A stretch of DNA of 62,872 nt from positions 1 to 62,872 of the forward strand of contig NZ_JABSNO010000021.1 in NCBI RefSeq assembly GCF_013294015.1. The letters are read 5' to 3'. Below are positions 1-8,864 of the stretch, piece after piece. The position numbers were made by a program, and so were the translations under genes. Origin of the DNA: Frigoriflavimonas asaccharolytica (GTDB lineage: Bacteria > Bacteroidota > Bacteroidia > Flavobacteriales > Weeksellaceae). Under the pieces are notes generated by a model that did not search any database, was not told where the DNA came from, and saw only the letters and a list, made by a program, of their open reading frames with translations. Numbering within the stretch: position 1 is the first letter of the stretch; every line of letters starts with the position of its first letter.

Positions 1-73
1 ATTAAACTCAAAAAGCCATTGGAAATGTATAAATTAGCAGCATAAAAACAATTAAGAAACAACTAATTGTGGT

Positions 74-466
74 CTAAAGAAATGAGGGTAGAATATTCCT
101 GTCATTTTGTATTTTAAATACAGGATTATAAGGATAACCATCATATATATTAAAAGGTTGTGTGCCAGAAGCCCAATAAACTATCCCATTTCTATATAGA
201 ACCAGATTTGCGTCATTCTGCATTACCAAATTAAATTGGATACCATAATGTGATAATAATAGTGATTGATTCATATTCAATTCTGAAATTCTTGCACTAG
301 TAGCTAAACGATTGGTATTAACAAATGAAATTTTATCTGTTTCATTTACTGTTTTAACGAAATTATCTTTTTGCGTAACCGTATTTACAATGTCTTCTTC
401 CCGAGAGCAAGAAAATGATAACAACGCAACTAACCCCAAGGCACTAATGTTTAATAATTTTTTCAT
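74..466 (-). CDS. Lipoprotein with a bulb-type (B-lectin) sugar-binding repeat, second repeat cut short
   Basis: The N-terminus is a lipoprotein signal with the lipobox LSFSC (Cys20), so the mature protein should be membrane-anchored. Residues 83-91 read QNDANLVLY, the QxDxNxVxY mannose-binding signature of B-lectin domains, followed by a YWASG strand typical of that fold. A second signature begins at residue 120 (QNDRN) but the protein ends six residues later, so the domain is incomplete. Another frame continues with FYPHFF at that point, which suggests an indel, although that frame also stops soon. The ligand is unknown. It is transcribed away from the XRE regulator gene. Confidence 0.75.
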   Translation of the reverse strand: MKKLLNISALGLVALLSFSCSREEDIVNTVTQKDNFVKTVNETDKISFVNTNRLATSARISELNMNQSLLLSHYGIQFNLVMQNDANLVLYRNGIVYWASGTQPFNIYDGYPYNPVFKIQNDRNILPSFL

Positions 467-585
467 AATTTATTTAATTTTTACAAAAATGATGATTAAT
501 AAAAAATCGAAGAAAACATTTTGGAATAAGATATTCTTTTCAGGACTACCTTTTGTTTTTTTTAAGTTTATATTTAAATTAAAAA

Positions 586-957
586 TTGGAGTTAGAAAAA
601 TTGATTTTAAAGAATATTAAAATTCATAGAGAAATGAAGAATATTTCTCAAGATTCTGTGGCTATTGAATTAGATATTTCTCAAAGTGCATATGCTAAAT
701 TAGAAAATAATCAAAACAAAATAACTTTAAATAAAGTAATTAGAATAGCAGAAATTATTGAGGTAGATTTTATTCAGTTATTGTTTAAAAAAGGTAGTAT
801 TCCACCAAATTTAAAAACAGATAATGTTTGTAATCTTATTGATAATCTTCAAAATGAAATAGTAAAGTATAGAAATGAAAACGCTGAAATAAAAAATAAA
901 TATATTGAATTACTGGAAAAAAGGGGGGGTAAGAAAAAAATACTGTCCTATTCTTGA
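586..957 (+). CDS. XRE-family helix-turn-helix regulator with C-terminal coiled coil
   Basis: Residues 8-60 form a Cro/CI type HTH domain (ISQDSVAIELDIS then QSAYAKLENN, the usual turn and recognition helix). Residues 85-113 are a charged heptad-like helix probably used for dimerisation. The start is TTG; the only nearby ATG (634) would cut off the first helix of the domain, so TTG is preferred. The 3' end contains a G7 run and overlaps the end of the convergent glycosyltransferase gene by 10 bases. No operator is evident. Its targets are unknown; the divergent B-lectin lipoprotein is the obvious candidate. Confidence 0.75.
   Translation: MELEKLILKNIKIHREMKNISQDSVAIELDISQSAYAKLENNQNKITLNKVIRIAEIIEVDFIQLLFKKGSIPPNLKTDNVCNLIDNLQNEIVKYRNENAEIKNKYIELLEKRGGKKKILSYS
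923..929 (+). repeat. G7 homopolymer in the 3' end of the XRE gene
   Basis: Seven G residues in very AT-rich DNA. One extra G, or two fewer, puts the tract directly in frame with a TAA, removing the nine-residue tail after the coiled coil. It is therefore a possible slippage site that changes only the C-terminus. Confidence 0.7.
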
Positions 958-1982
958 GCGAAAAGAATTTTTTCCCATATTTTGATTGTTTCCTCTTTTT
1001 CTACGTTATAATTTTCTTTTATTAACTTCGCTGCCAACATTCCTTTGTATGCAAGTTTTTCTGGGTCAATTTCGTAATTATTGATTATATTTTCAATTTC
1101 TTTCACAAATTGAATTATATTCCCTTCTGGAACAGTAGAAGAAAATTCATCTTTGAAATATTCTCTACCTGCTTGTCCTTGATATCCAATTACAAAACAA
1201 CCACATGCCATTGCTTCTACTGGTGGCAATCCAAACCCTTCTCGATGATTAAAGCTAAGGAAAATTGCGCTTTTTTTTAAAATTTCTGCCACTTCGGATT
1301 CTGTATTATTTTCGATAGGTAGTATGCTCCACGTTTTAAGATTATTTCTAATTTTTAAAATATTAATAATCTGTATGGAATCTTCACTAAGTTTCCTTGG
1401 CATATAAGAAATAATCTTCTGTTTGTTTTCAGAGTAAAAAAAAGTGCTCGTATCTACACCAATTTTTAAGCGATGAACTTGGTGTTCTGGAAACGTGAAA
1501 TTCAAATATTTTTTTGAATCCTCTGATACAACTATAGTCGCTAAAGAATTTGTGTTTTGGTAAGGATTTGAATTATAATTTTGATAGAAATGTTCAAATG
1601 TATAATAACAATTTTGATTAAAAATAACCTTTTTTAATTGAGGTTCTATTTCATTTATTTTTGGGCCATAAATTTCTGGAAATACCAAAATGCTATTTTC
1701 TTCTAATGAAATGCTTTTTAACTTAAGATATTTTAATACTAATTTTCCGAAAAAATTAAAGCTTTTATTTTTATAAGAGTATTTTATTTTTTTGAAAATA
1801 TAAGGCGAAATTTCAATAGGAACTTTAGAATTAAACCAAGATTCTTTGTTGTTTTTTTTTAATAGTAGTACTGCATCAAAATTATTTTCATTCAAAGTTT
1901 CAACCATTTTGTAAATTTGCTTCACGCCACCAGTTACAAATTTGTTGCTAGGACAAATAAAATATATCTTTTGTTTTTTCAT
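948..1982 (-). CDS. GT-B glycosyltransferase (GT4-like)
   Basis: A retaining GT-B fold glycosyltransferase. The N-terminus has a Rossmann-type strand followed by the glycine-rich FVTGGVKQIY loop, and the C-terminal half has the EX7E-type donor site EGFGLPPVEAMACG (Glu248 to Glu256). It would transfer a sugar from a nucleotide-sugar donor to a cell-surface glycan or LPS-type acceptor at the inner face of the membrane. It is the last gene of a five-gene minus-strand operon (3-base gap to the previous gene). Acceptor and sugar cannot be read from sequence. Confidence 0.88.
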   Translation of the reverse strand: MKKQKIYFICPSNKFVTGGVKQIYKMVETLNENNFDAVLLLKKNNKESWFNSKVPIEISPYIFKKIKYSYKNKSFNFFGKLVLKYLKLKSISLEENSILVFPEIYGPKINEIEPQLKKVIFNQNCYYTFEHFYQNYNSNPYQNTNSLATIVVSEDSKKYLNFTFPEHQVHRLKIGVDTSTFFYSENKQKIISYMPRKLSEDSIQIINILKIRNNLKTWSILPIENNTESEVAEILKKSAIFLSFNHREGFGLPPVEAMACGCFVIGYQGQAGREYFKDEFSSTVPEGNIIQFVKEIENIINNYEIDPEKLAYKGMLAAKLIKENYNVEKEETIKIWEKILFAQE

Positions 1983-1985
1983 TTT

Positions 1986-2966
1986 CTAAATATTGCATAT
2001 TTTTTCTACCCAGTTTTTTATAAAATATTTTTCTTCAATATCTTTGGGTAAATCTTTGTATTCCGTTGTAAAAAAATCATTGGGTATTTCGATATTATCA
2101 ATGTCCTCTATTACAAAAATATTTTCAGATAAGTAAAAATCATAATTTTTTATATTTTTATTCGTGGTGATAAGTTTCTTTCTCAAACCAATTGCCTCAA
2201 AAGGTCTAAATGATAAACCTTTTTGGTTTTCATGCGCAATATCCATTATTATTTTCGTGTCTAAATAATATTTAAATGAAGTAGGGAAAGGAATTATTCT
2301 ATGTATAACCTCAATATCTGCAGGTATTTTCTCCTTAATTTTTATAGATGGATATGTGAAAATTTTACTCTTTACTTTTATATTGTTGTTTTTTAGATAG
2401 GCGAAAATTTTTATAAGTTCATCAATTCTTTGATCGTAAGTGCCAAGGTAACATACGTCAAAATTTAATGCTTTTTGTTCTTCATATTCTGCAAAGTAAA
2501 AATTATTTATTTTTTTAAAATTGTATTCTTTACAATCATCAGAATCAAAACTACAACAAACGTCAAAATATTGGATTACATTTTTTTGTTGTTTTATCTT
2601 ATCCAAACTATCCCATAGTAGAAAGCATGTTTTTTCTGATATCGAAATTGCTTTTTCTAGTTCTTTCTCTGTTAGAACATCAGGTCTATTCGCAATAAGT
2701 AAATCAAAATTTCCACTTTGGTTGAGAATGTCCAAAGTTTGATTTTCTATCCATTTGTGCTTTAGGTTTTTCCCTAGCAAAATTTTTGACAAAAAATTTA
2801 AAGCTCTCTCACCAAAGTTTTTATAAATATAAGTTCCATTTGTAATAATATGAGTAACCTCATAGTTACTATATTTCTCAAGACCATCGTTTACAACAGT
2901 ATTAAAGCCATAGTAGTTTGGAGCTATAAATAATAATTTCTTTTTTTTCATCGTGTTAAAGTTCAA
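1986..2966 (-). CDS. CgeB-like glycosyltransferase, copy 2
   Basis: About 326 aa. The C-terminal segment LSFRPFEAIGLRKKLITTN followed by KNYDFY matches the Glyco_trans_1_2 (CgeB-like) donor domain. It is clearly paralogous to the gene just upstream, which has LSFRIFEAMALKKKIITNN and then KDYDFY at the same place, and both begin with a short strand and close on a similar EKYFIKNWV or YKYTLENWV end. The two ORFs overlap by 11 bases, so they are translated together. The encoded start may be the second Met (residue 6), which would remove the overlap. The likely role is extension of a surface polysaccharide or LPS core. Confidence 0.82.
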   Translation of the reverse strand: MNFNTMKKKKLLFIAPNYYGFNTVVNDGLEKYSNYEVTHIITNGTYIYKNFGERALNFLSKILLGKNLKHKWIENQTLDILNQSGNFDLLIANRPDVLTEKELEKAISISEKTCFLLWDSLDKIKQQKNVIQYFDVCCSFDSDDCKEYNFKKINNFYFAEYEEQKALNFDVCYLGTYDQRIDELIKIFAYLKNNNIKVKSKIFTYPSIKIKEKIPADIEVIHRIIPFPTSFKYYLDTKIIMDIAHENQKGLSFRPFEAIGLRKKLITTNKNIKNYDFYLSENIFVIEDIDNIEIPNDFFTTEYKDLPKDIEEKYFIKNWVEKICNI

Positions 2967-3909
2967 AAACGGTTTTCACCCAGTTTTCTAGGGTGTATTT
3001 GTAATAAATTTTGGTGGGTAAATCTTGGTAGTCATTTTCAAAAAACGCTATTTCTACATTGGATAAATTTTCATTGATGATGAGAATGTTCTCCGGATTG
3101 TAGAAATCGTAGTCTTTTATCGTCTGATTATTGGTGATAATTTTCTTTTTCAAAGCCATGGCTTCAAAAATCCTGAAACTCAATCCATCTTGGTTTTCTC
3201 GCACCAAATCTAAAATTATTTTTCCCTGAGAGTAGAATTTTGGTAAATCTTTATGCTGCAATCTTTTACTACCGATAGACCAATTTGGATTTTTTTTACC
3301 AAAATATTTCTTTTTCCAAGATTTTTTTCCAACTATTAAATAATGATAGGTTTTCTCGAAGTTTGTAATTTTTTCAGCAATTTTGTTCGCAATATTCATC
3401 CGATCATCAAAAGATGCAAGATATACCAAATCGTATTTCGTATTTGTAGAAACTTTATTTTCTGGCAAATAATTATAATTGGTAATTAATTGAAAACCAT
3501 GTTTTTGCACATCGGTTTTATCAAAGGAAAATATTTTATCAAAAAAATGGCAAAGATGTTTTGCTGGACATCTTGCCAAACTATCGTACAAATAAGCGAT
3601 GTATTTTGGGGTGTATTTTCTAATTTCTGTGTGGTATTTCTCCTCAATCAATTCTGGATTAATGACCAGAATCTGGTCTTGTTTACCAAGTTTTTTTAAT
3701 GTAGACAAAATTAATTCTTGCCGGTAAATATTCTTTAGATTTTTCCCTACAAAGGTTTTCGATAGGGCATTTTTTACTTTCGCAGCAGTGTTTTTGTGTT
3801 TGTAAGCGCCTAAATTGATGTGATTTGCATCTACACCAGATTTTTTCAACATAGCTACAATGTGCGCATCATAATTCCAAAAATCAAAACTTATTACGGT
3901 AATTTTCAT
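2956..3909 (-). CDS. CgeB-like glycosyltransferase, copy 1
   Basis: A 317-aa cytosolic glycosyltransferase of the CgeB/Glyco_trans_1_2 type. The C-terminal motif LSFRIFEAMALKKKIITNN around residues 245-265 is the donor-binding region, and the segment CPAKHLCHFFDKIFSFDK in the N-terminal half is characteristic of this group. It is a tandem paralogue of the downstream gene and lies 3 bases after the WaaE-like gene. Specificity is unknown. Divergence between the two copies is high, so this is an old duplication. Confidence 0.82.
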   Translation of the reverse strand: MKITVISFDFWNYDAHIVAMLKKSGVDANHINLGAYKHKNTAAKVKNALSKTFVGKNLKNIYRQELILSTLKKLGKQDQILVINPELIEEKYHTEIRKYTPKYIAYLYDSLARCPAKHLCHFFDKIFSFDKTDVQKHGFQLITNYNYLPENKVSTNTKYDLVYLASFDDRMNIANKIAEKITNFEKTYHYLIVGKKSWKKKYFGKKNPNWSIGSKRLQHKDLPKFYSQGKIILDLVRENQDGLSFRIFEAMALKKKIITNNQTIKDYDFYNPENILIINENLSNVEIAFFENDYQDLPTKIYYKYTLENWVKTVFEL

Positions 3910-3912
3910 TAA

Positions 3913-4677
3913 TTAAATTTTAGATTCCAATTGTTTTACGGTAGCATGTGTGAAGTCTACATATTCTGCTTGCATTTTGCAGAAATAAAATCCGTTCTTG
4001 CCATCTAATATACCCAATTGCAAGATATAACTTTTAAAAAATTTAAAAAAAGTTTTCCAATAATGGGTAAATAAATTGTATTTCTTGCCTTTTTCAAAAA
4101 GTTCTACTCCTTTCAATCTTCCATATTCAAGCATTTTTTTTTTGTAAGATTGATGATTTTCTATAGAATAATGAAGTAATTTATTTTCTAAAAATCCTAT
4201 TTCCCCATTGACAAGAAGAGTTTCATGCACTTTTTTTTCAGCGATATAGCTCGCCTTAGATTTTCTAAAAAGTCGGAAGTTTTTATCATTTCTAGTTCCA
4301 GAGAAATGCAACGCTTTGCCTTCGAAGAAACTTTTTCTATAGAAATAGTAAGCATCTTTTTTGTCGTCTTTATTGAGTTCTACAATAATTTCTGCTTCTA
4401 ATTTTGGTGTTATTCTCTCATCGCCATCTAGAAATAGAATCCAATCGTTGCTTGCATTTTCCAGCGCTAAATTTCTTTGCTTAGTGAAATCTTCAAATTT
4501 ATTTTTAATAATTTTTACATTGGAAAATGCAGAAGCAATCTCCAAAGTTTTATCTGTGCTATAGGAATCTATGATGATGATTTCATCGCAAAAATGAAAA
4601 CATTCGAGAACTTCCCGAATGTTTTTTTCTTCATTATAGGTGATGATAAGACCGCTAATTTTTTCCTTTAGCTGCAT
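3913..4677 (-). CDS. Family 2 glycosyltransferase, WaaE/KdtX-like
   Basis: A 254-aa GT-A enzyme. The N-terminal SGLIITYNEEKNI followed by CDEIIIIDSYSTDKT is the hallmark of the WaaE/KdtX group, and WILFLDGDERI carries the metal-binding DxD-like acidic residues. Members add glucose or heptose-linked sugars to the LPS inner core; the exact sugar here is inferred only by family. It follows rocD by 4 bases and precedes the paired CgeB-like genes, so it belongs to a surface-glycan operon. Confidence 0.87.
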   Translation of the reverse strand: MQLKEKISGLIITYNEEKNIREVLECFHFCDEIIIIDSYSTDKTLEIASAFSNVKIIKNKFEDFTKQRNLALENASNDWILFLDGDERITPKLEAEIIVELNKDDKKDAYYFYRKSFFEGKALHFSGTRNDKNFRLFRKSKASYIAEKKVHETLLVNGEIGFLENKLLHYSIENHQSYKKKMLEYGRLKGVELFEKGKKYNLFTHYWKTFFKFFKSYILQLGILDGKNGFYFCKMQAEYVDFTHATVKQLESKI

Positions 4678-4681
4678 TTTT

Positions 4682-5962
4682 CTACTTTACAAATTCCAAA
4701 ATTGTTTTTTCTATAATCGCTACACATTCCATCAATTGTTCTTCGGTAATCACCAATGGAGGTGCCAATCTGATGATGTTTCCATGGGTTGGTTTTGCCA
4801 AAAGTCCATTGTTTTTTAGTGCTACACAAAGATTCCAAGCGGTTTCAGATTCTTCTGTATCATTAATTAAAATGGCGTTCAAAAGTCCTTTTCCACGTAC
4901 GGAATTTACTAATTCTGATTTTTCTACTATTTTGTTGATTTCTGCACGAAATAAATTTCCCAAACGACGCGCATTTTGAATTAAATTTTCTTCCGAAACT
5001 ACATCTAATGCTGCCATTGCAACCTTTGCTGCGATAGGATTTCCACCAAAAGTAGAACCATGTTGCCCTGGTTTGATTACGTTCATGATTGCATCGTCTG
5101 CCAAAACAGCAGAAACTGGATATGCGCCGCCAGATAAAGCTTTTCCTAGAATTAAAATATCTGGTTTTGTATAGGTTTCTTGTTGTTCGCACTGGTTTTC
5201 GCAAGAGCAATTTCCACAAACTGCTAGCAAACTTCCTGTTCTAGCAATTCCAGTTTGTACTTCATCTGCAATGAAAAGCATATTGTTTTCATGACAAATA
5301 GCTTGCGCTTTTTTTATAAAATCATCACTTGGTGTATAAACTCCAGCTTCACCTTGTATGGGTTCAACTAAAAATCCTATTACGTTTTTATCTTTCGCTA
5401 TTTGCTCCAATGCTTCTATATCGTCATAAGGAATGCTTACAAATCCGCCAGTGTATGGTCCGAAATTGTCTCTGGCATTGTTGTCATCAGAAAAAGAAAT
5501 AATAGTAGTCGTTCTACCATGAAAATTTCCTTTGCAAACTACAATCACCGCTTGGTTTTCTGCTATTCCATTTTTTTCATACGCCCATTTTCTGCACAAT
5601 TTAATGGCGGTTTCTACGGCCTCTGCACCAGAATTCATGGGTAAAACTTTATCAAAACTGAAATAATTGGTCACATATTTTTCATACGGTCCAAGTGCAT
5701 CATTGTAAAAAGCACGAGAGGTAAGTGCTAATTTTCCAGCTTGATCTACGAGTGCTTTCAAAATTTTTGGGTGAGAATGTCCTTGATTTACAGCAGAATA
5801 CGCCGAAAGAAAATCGAAATATTTCTTACCTTCTACATCCCAAACGTAAACACCTTCTCCTTTTTCTAAAACCACAGGAAGCGGATGATAATTGTGAGCG
5901 CCATGCTCATTTTCTAAATCGATATAGTATTGAGAATCTTTTTGTACTGTAGTTTCAGACAT
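4682..5962 (-). CDS. rocD: Ornithine aminotransferase (ornithine--oxo-acid transaminase)
   Basis: A PLP-dependent class III aminotransferase that moves the delta-amino group of ornithine to 2-oxoglutarate to give glutamate semialdehyde. It has full length (426 aa), with the PLP aspartate in FIADEVQTG, the Schiff-base lysine in LGKALSGG (Lys274) and the C-terminal [16 protein letters not shown] typical of RocD. A Cys-rich insert (Cys249, 252, 254, 258) sits between the RTG loop and the lysine segment and is unusual for the wider fold. It is the first gene of a five-gene unit with glycosyltransferases, behind a good promoter. The functional link between ornithine catabolism and glycan synthesis is not obvious. 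Confidence 0.95.
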   Translation of the reverse strand: MSETTVQKDSQYYIDLENEHGAHNYHPLPVVLEKGEGVYVWDVEGKKYFDFLSAYSAVNQGHSHPKILKALVDQAGKLALTSRAFYNDALGPYEKYVTNYFSFDKVLPMNSGAEAVETAIKLCRKWAYEKNGIAENQAVIVVCKGNFHGRTTTIISFSDDNNARDNFGPYTGGFVSIPYDDIEALEQIAKDKNVIGFLVEPIQGEAGVYTPSDDFIKKAQAICHENNMLFIADEVQTGIARTGSLLAVCGNCSCENQCEQQETYTKPDILILGKALSGGAYPVSAVLADDAIMNVIKPGQHGSTFGGNPIAAKVAMAALDVVSEENLIQNARRLGNLFRAEINKIVEKSELVNSVRGKGLLNAILINDTEESETAWNLCVALKNNGLLAKPTHGNIIRLAPPLVITEEQLMECVAIIEKTILEFVK

Positions 5963-5979
5963 ATATTTTTGCTTTATAG

Positions 5980-6012
5980 CAAAGATAAGAATTTAAGATT
6001 TGAAAAAATCAA
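5980..6012 (-). promoter_or_regulatory. Promoter of rocD-glycosyltransferase operon
   Basis: On the minus strand a perfect -7 box TATCTTTG lies at 5987-5980, with a TTG at 6012-6010, 22 bases upstream. This fits the Bacteroidota sigma-ABfr consensus (TTG, 17-23 bases, TAnnTTTG). The rocD ATG is 18 bases beyond the -7 box, giving a short leader. Confidence 0.65.
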
Positions 6013-6503
6013 TCATACCAATATTCTTTATCTACTTTTATTCCAGTTTTCAAAAGTGCGTTTTGCAAATTTATTCCCAACTTTTCGTTCTGTTTTTCAA
6101 TGAAAAGAAATAGTTGAAAAAAATTTCCTTTTTCGGTGTTTGTATTTATATTTTTTGCAACTTTTTTGGTGATAGTAATTACTGAATTATCACTTGTTTG
6201 AAAAAAAACCTGGATGTCTTTTCCTATCGCTGTTATTTTGTTTAGCGGAATTTCTTGTGTTATTATTTCATAACCTTCTTGGTAATAGTTGGATTTTCTT
6301 ACTTCAAAAGATAGTATTTTTTGCTCATTGATGGTAAAAGGTTTTAAAATAACAAGTGTATCACCATTGAAATTTTTCGATTGGACTTGGTTTTTCACTT
6401 CTTTTTTAAGTTCTTGGTTTAGAATTTTCAAAAGCTTTTTTTCTTGTCCAAAACTTGAACTTATAAATGCAAAAAGAAGAAACAAAAGCGCTAATTTTTT
6501 CAT
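6009..6503 (-). CDS. Secreted protein of unknown function
   Basis: The N-terminus is a classical signal peptide (KKLALLFLLFAFISSSFG, cleavage before QEKK), so the 164-aa product is exported, probably to the periplasm. The mature part is Lys-rich and predicted beta-rich, with no recognised motif, Cys or lipobox. It lies alone between the rocD promoter and the accC terminator. I do not recognise a family. Confidence 0.75.
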   Translation of the reverse strand: MKKLALLFLLFAFISSSFGQEKKLLKILNQELKKEVKNQVQSKNFNGDTLVILKPFTINEQKILSFEVRKSNYYQEGYEIITQEIPLNKITAIGKDIQVFFQTSDNSVITITKKVAKNINTNTEKGNFFQLFLFIEKQNEKLGINLQNALLKTGIKVDKEYWYD

Positions 6504-6527
6504 TATTAATTTTAAATAAAGGTAAAA

Positions 6528-6558
6528 AAAATACTGACATTTAAAACGTCAGTATTTT
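6528..6558 (-). terminator. Rho-independent terminator of accBC
   Basis: Inverted repeat AAATACTGAC / GTCAGTATTT with a 9-base loop. On the minus strand it is followed by a long T run. It lies 30 bases after accC. Confidence 0.8.
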
Positions 6559-6586
6559 ATACTTAAACTTAAAATAGAAATTAGAT

Positions 6587-7942
6587 CTACTGGTTTGCAT
6601 ATCTTGCATCCATCTCAAAATCTTCCATAAATTTTGTGGTATAATTTCCTTCTACATAAGCCGGATCTTCCATCAATTGACGGTGAAACGGGATCGTAGT
6701 TTTAATTCCTTCTATGTAAAATTCTTCCAAAGCGCGCTTCATTTTTGCGATCGCTTCTTCTCTGGTTTGCGCAGTTGTTATCAATTTCGCAATCATAGAA
6801 TCGTAATTAGATGGAATTGTGTATCCAGAATAAACATGTGTATCTACACGAATTCCATGTCCGCCAGGAATATTTAATTCTGTAATTTTCCCAGGTGATG
6901 GTCGGAAGTTGTTGAAAGGATCTTCCGCATTGATACGACACTCGATAGAATGTAATTTTGGATAATGATTTATTCCCGTGATTGCTGTACCTGCTGCAAG
7001 CATTATTTGCTCTCTAATAAGGTCATAATCGATCACTTGCTCTGTAATTGGATGTTCTACTTGTATTCTGGTATTCATTTCCATGAAGTAGAAATCTCTA
7101 TTTTTATCTACCAAAAATTCTACCGTTCCTACACCTTCATAAGCAATATATTCTGCAGCTTTCACCGCAGCATCGCCCATTCTTTCACGAAGTTCATCTG
7201 TCATGAATGGAGAAGGAGTTTCTTCCGTCAATTTTTGATTTCTTCTTTGTACAGAACAATCTCTTTCGGATAAATGACAAGCTTTACCATATTGATCTCC
7301 TGCTATTTGTATTTCTATATGTCGTGGTTCTTCAATCAGTTTTTCCATATACATAGCGCCATTTCCAAAAGCTGCTATAGCTTCTTGTATGGCAGAATCC
7401 CAAAGTTCGCGCATGTCTTCTTCTTTCCAAACGGCACGCATTCCTTTTCCACCACCACCTGCTGTAGCTTTTATCATTACAGGATAGCCAACTTCTCTTG
7501 CAGTTGTTATGGCATCATCAAAATCTTTTATCAAACCATCCGAACCTGGTACACATGGTACTCCAGCTTCCTTCATTGTAGATTTTGCATTGGCTTTATC
7601 TCCCATTCTATCTATTTGCTCTGGAGATGCGCCAATAAATTTAATGTTATGTTTTGCGCAAATTCCAGAAAAATTAGAATTTTCTGAAAGAAATCCATAA
7701 CCAGGATGTATGGCATCTGCATTGGTAATTTCTGCTGCAGAAATAATGTTTGGAATGCTTAAATAAGAATCTTTACTTGAAGGTGGTCCTATGCAAACTG
7801 CTTCGTCTGCAAAACGAACGTGCAAGCTATCTTTGTCTGCTGTAGAGTAAACTGCTACAGTTTTTATTCCCATTTCTTTGCAAGTACGCAAAATTCTCAT
7901 GGCAATTTCTCCTCTATTGGCTATTAATATTTTTTTAAACAT
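6587..7942 (-). CDS. accC: Acetyl-CoA carboxylase biotin carboxylase subunit
   Basis: ATP-dependent carboxylation of biotin on AccB, the first half-reaction of acetyl-CoA carboxylase in fatty acid synthesis. The 451-aa length is normal. Features in order are the N-terminal [14 protein letters not shown], the ATP-grasp glycine loop [12 protein letters not shown], the catalytic [29 protein letters not shown], and the C-terminal domain with [10 protein letters not shown]. It lies directly downstream of accB with a 76-base gap and no terminator, so the two are probably one transcript. Confidence 0.97.
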   Translation of the reverse strand: MFKKILIANRGEIAMRILRTCKEMGIKTVAVYSTADKDSLHVRFADEAVCIGPPSSKDSYLSIPNIISAAEITNADAIHPGYGFLSENSNFSGICAKHNIKFIGASPEQIDRMGDKANAKSTMKEAGVPCVPGSDGLIKDFDDAITTAREVGYPVMIKATAGGGGKGMRAVWKEEDMRELWDSAIQEAIAAFGNGAMYMEKLIEEPRHIEIQIAGDQYGKACHLSERDCSVQRRNQKLTEETPSPFMTDELRERMGDAAVKAAEYIAYEGVGTVEFLVDKNRDFYFMEMNTRIQVEHPITEQVIDYDLIREQIMLAAGTAITGINHYPKLHSIECRINAEDPFNNFRPSPGKITELNIPGGHGIRVDTHVYSGYTIPSNYDSMIAKLITTAQTREEAIAKMKRALEEFYIEGIKTTIPFHRQLMEDPAYVEGNYTTKFMEDFEMDARYANQ

Positions 7943-8018
7943 ACTTTAGAATTTGAAAATTAAATAATTTGAAAATAGCAGATTGGCATTATGTACCAAT
8001 CAACATTCATCAATAATA

Positions 8019-8501
8019 TTAAGAAGGATCTACCAAAAATAATGGCTGATCATATTCTACTGGTGTAGAATCATCAACTAAGATTTTCACAATTTTTCCT
8101 GAAATTTCAGATTCTATTTGGTTGAAAAGTTTCATAGCTTCTATTACACAAACTACGCTTCCTACTTCTACTTTATCACCAACATTTACAAACAAATCTT
8201 TATCCGGAGAAGGTCTTCTGTAGAATGTACCAATCATTGGGGATTTAATAGTGATGAATTTACTATCGTCTTCCACAGTTTCTGCAGCACTGTTTTCTGC
8301 GGCAGGAGAAGATGAAGGTGCAGCGTGCATTGTTGGAGCTGGAGCAGACATCATTTGCGGCTGTGCTACATAGCTTATGTTTTCGTTTCCGCCAAGTGGA
8401 GTTTTGATCGTAATTTCAAAGTCTTTTGTTTTGTATTTTACTTCAGAAACTTCTGCTTTAGAAACAAATTTAATTAAGTTTTGGATGTCTTTAATGTCCA
8501 T
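8019..8501 (-). CDS. accB: Biotin carboxyl carrier protein of acetyl-CoA carboxylase
   Basis: A 160-aa protein with an N-terminal helical region, an Ala/Pro-rich linker (residues 50-78) and a C-terminal biotinyl domain. The biotin is attached to Lys124 in [10 protein letters not shown]; the residue after MKL is Phe rather than the common Met, which is tolerated in the family. It carries carboxybiotin between AccC and the carboxyltransferase. It is the first gene of accB-accC. Confidence 0.96.
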   Translation of the reverse strand: MDIKDIQNLIKFVSKAEVSEVKYKTKDFEITIKTPLGGNENISYVAQPQMMSAPAPTMHAAPSSSPAAENSAAETVEDDSKFITIKSPMIGTFYRRPSPDKDLFVNVGDKVEVGSVVCVIEAMKLFNQIESEISGKIVKILVDDSTPVEYDQPLFLVDPS

Positions 8502-8526
8502 AATATTTTTTTTGATTTTATGCTTT

Positions 8527-8534
8527 CAAAGATA
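8527..8534 (-). promoter_or_regulatory. Candidate -7 box for accBC
   Basis: The minus strand reads TATCTTTG, 26 bases before the accB ATG. No convincing -33 element at the right spacing, because the rpmF terminator occupies that space. Confidence 0.45.
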
Positions 8535-8550
8535 CTAAAAAAAACAAAAA

Positions 8551-8580
8551 ACCACTGAAATTTTATAAAATTTCAGTGGT
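8551..8580 (-). terminator. Strong terminator after rpmF
   Basis: Near-perfect inverted repeat (ACCACTGAAATTTT and its complement, 14-bp stem). On the minus strand it is followed by a T-rich run. It separates the DUF177-rpmF unit from accBC. Confidence 0.85.
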
Positions 8581-8607
8581 TTTGTATATAAATTGTATAT
8601 TTAGCTA

Positions 8608-8811
8608 CTAAATTTCTTCAGTAGATTCCATGTCTTTTTCCATTACTACTTTTCCTCTGTAGTACATTTTTCCTTCATGCCAATGTGCTCTGTGATATAA
8701 GTGCATTTCTCCACTTGTACTATCTTTAGCGATTGTAGGAACAACAGCTTTGTAGTGTGTTCTTCTTTTATCTCTTCTTGTAGTGGACTGTCTTCTTTTA
8801 GGATGTGCCAT
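8608..8811 (-). CDS. rpmF: 50S ribosomal protein L32
   Basis: A 67-aa basic protein starting [17 protein letters not shown], the invariant L32 N-terminus, continuing with the [17 protein letters not shown] segment found in Bacteroidota forms. It is a component of the large ribosomal subunit. The zinc-binding Cys residues of some L32 proteins are absent, as is normal in this phylum. It is preceded by the DUF177 gene in the conserved yceD-rpmF arrangement. Confidence 0.96.
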   Translation of the reverse strand: MAHPKRRQSTTRRDKRRTHYKAVVPTIAKDSTSGEMHLYHRAHWHEGKMYYRGKVVMEKDMESTEEI

Positions 8812-8864
8812 TTCTAGTTGTTTTTATTTATGTGAGATGAGTTTACTACCTCATCATGTTTTAT

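Noticed and set aside
312-620. 102-aa plus-strand frame between the B-lectin lipoprotein and XRE genes
   Set aside because: It overlaps the lipoprotein gene in antisense and runs into the XRE gene in another frame; low-complexity composition and no recognised feature.
4863-5219. A 118-aa frame antisense to no gene but overlapping rocD in another frame, rich in Arg, Ser and Lys
   Set aside because: It is a shadow of the intact rocD frame, which has all catalytic residues, and the sequence has no domain and a biased composition.
7274-7687. 137-aa frame on the plus strand
   Set aside because: It lies wholly opposite accC, is full of Cys and Phe and has no start context or homologue-like motif.
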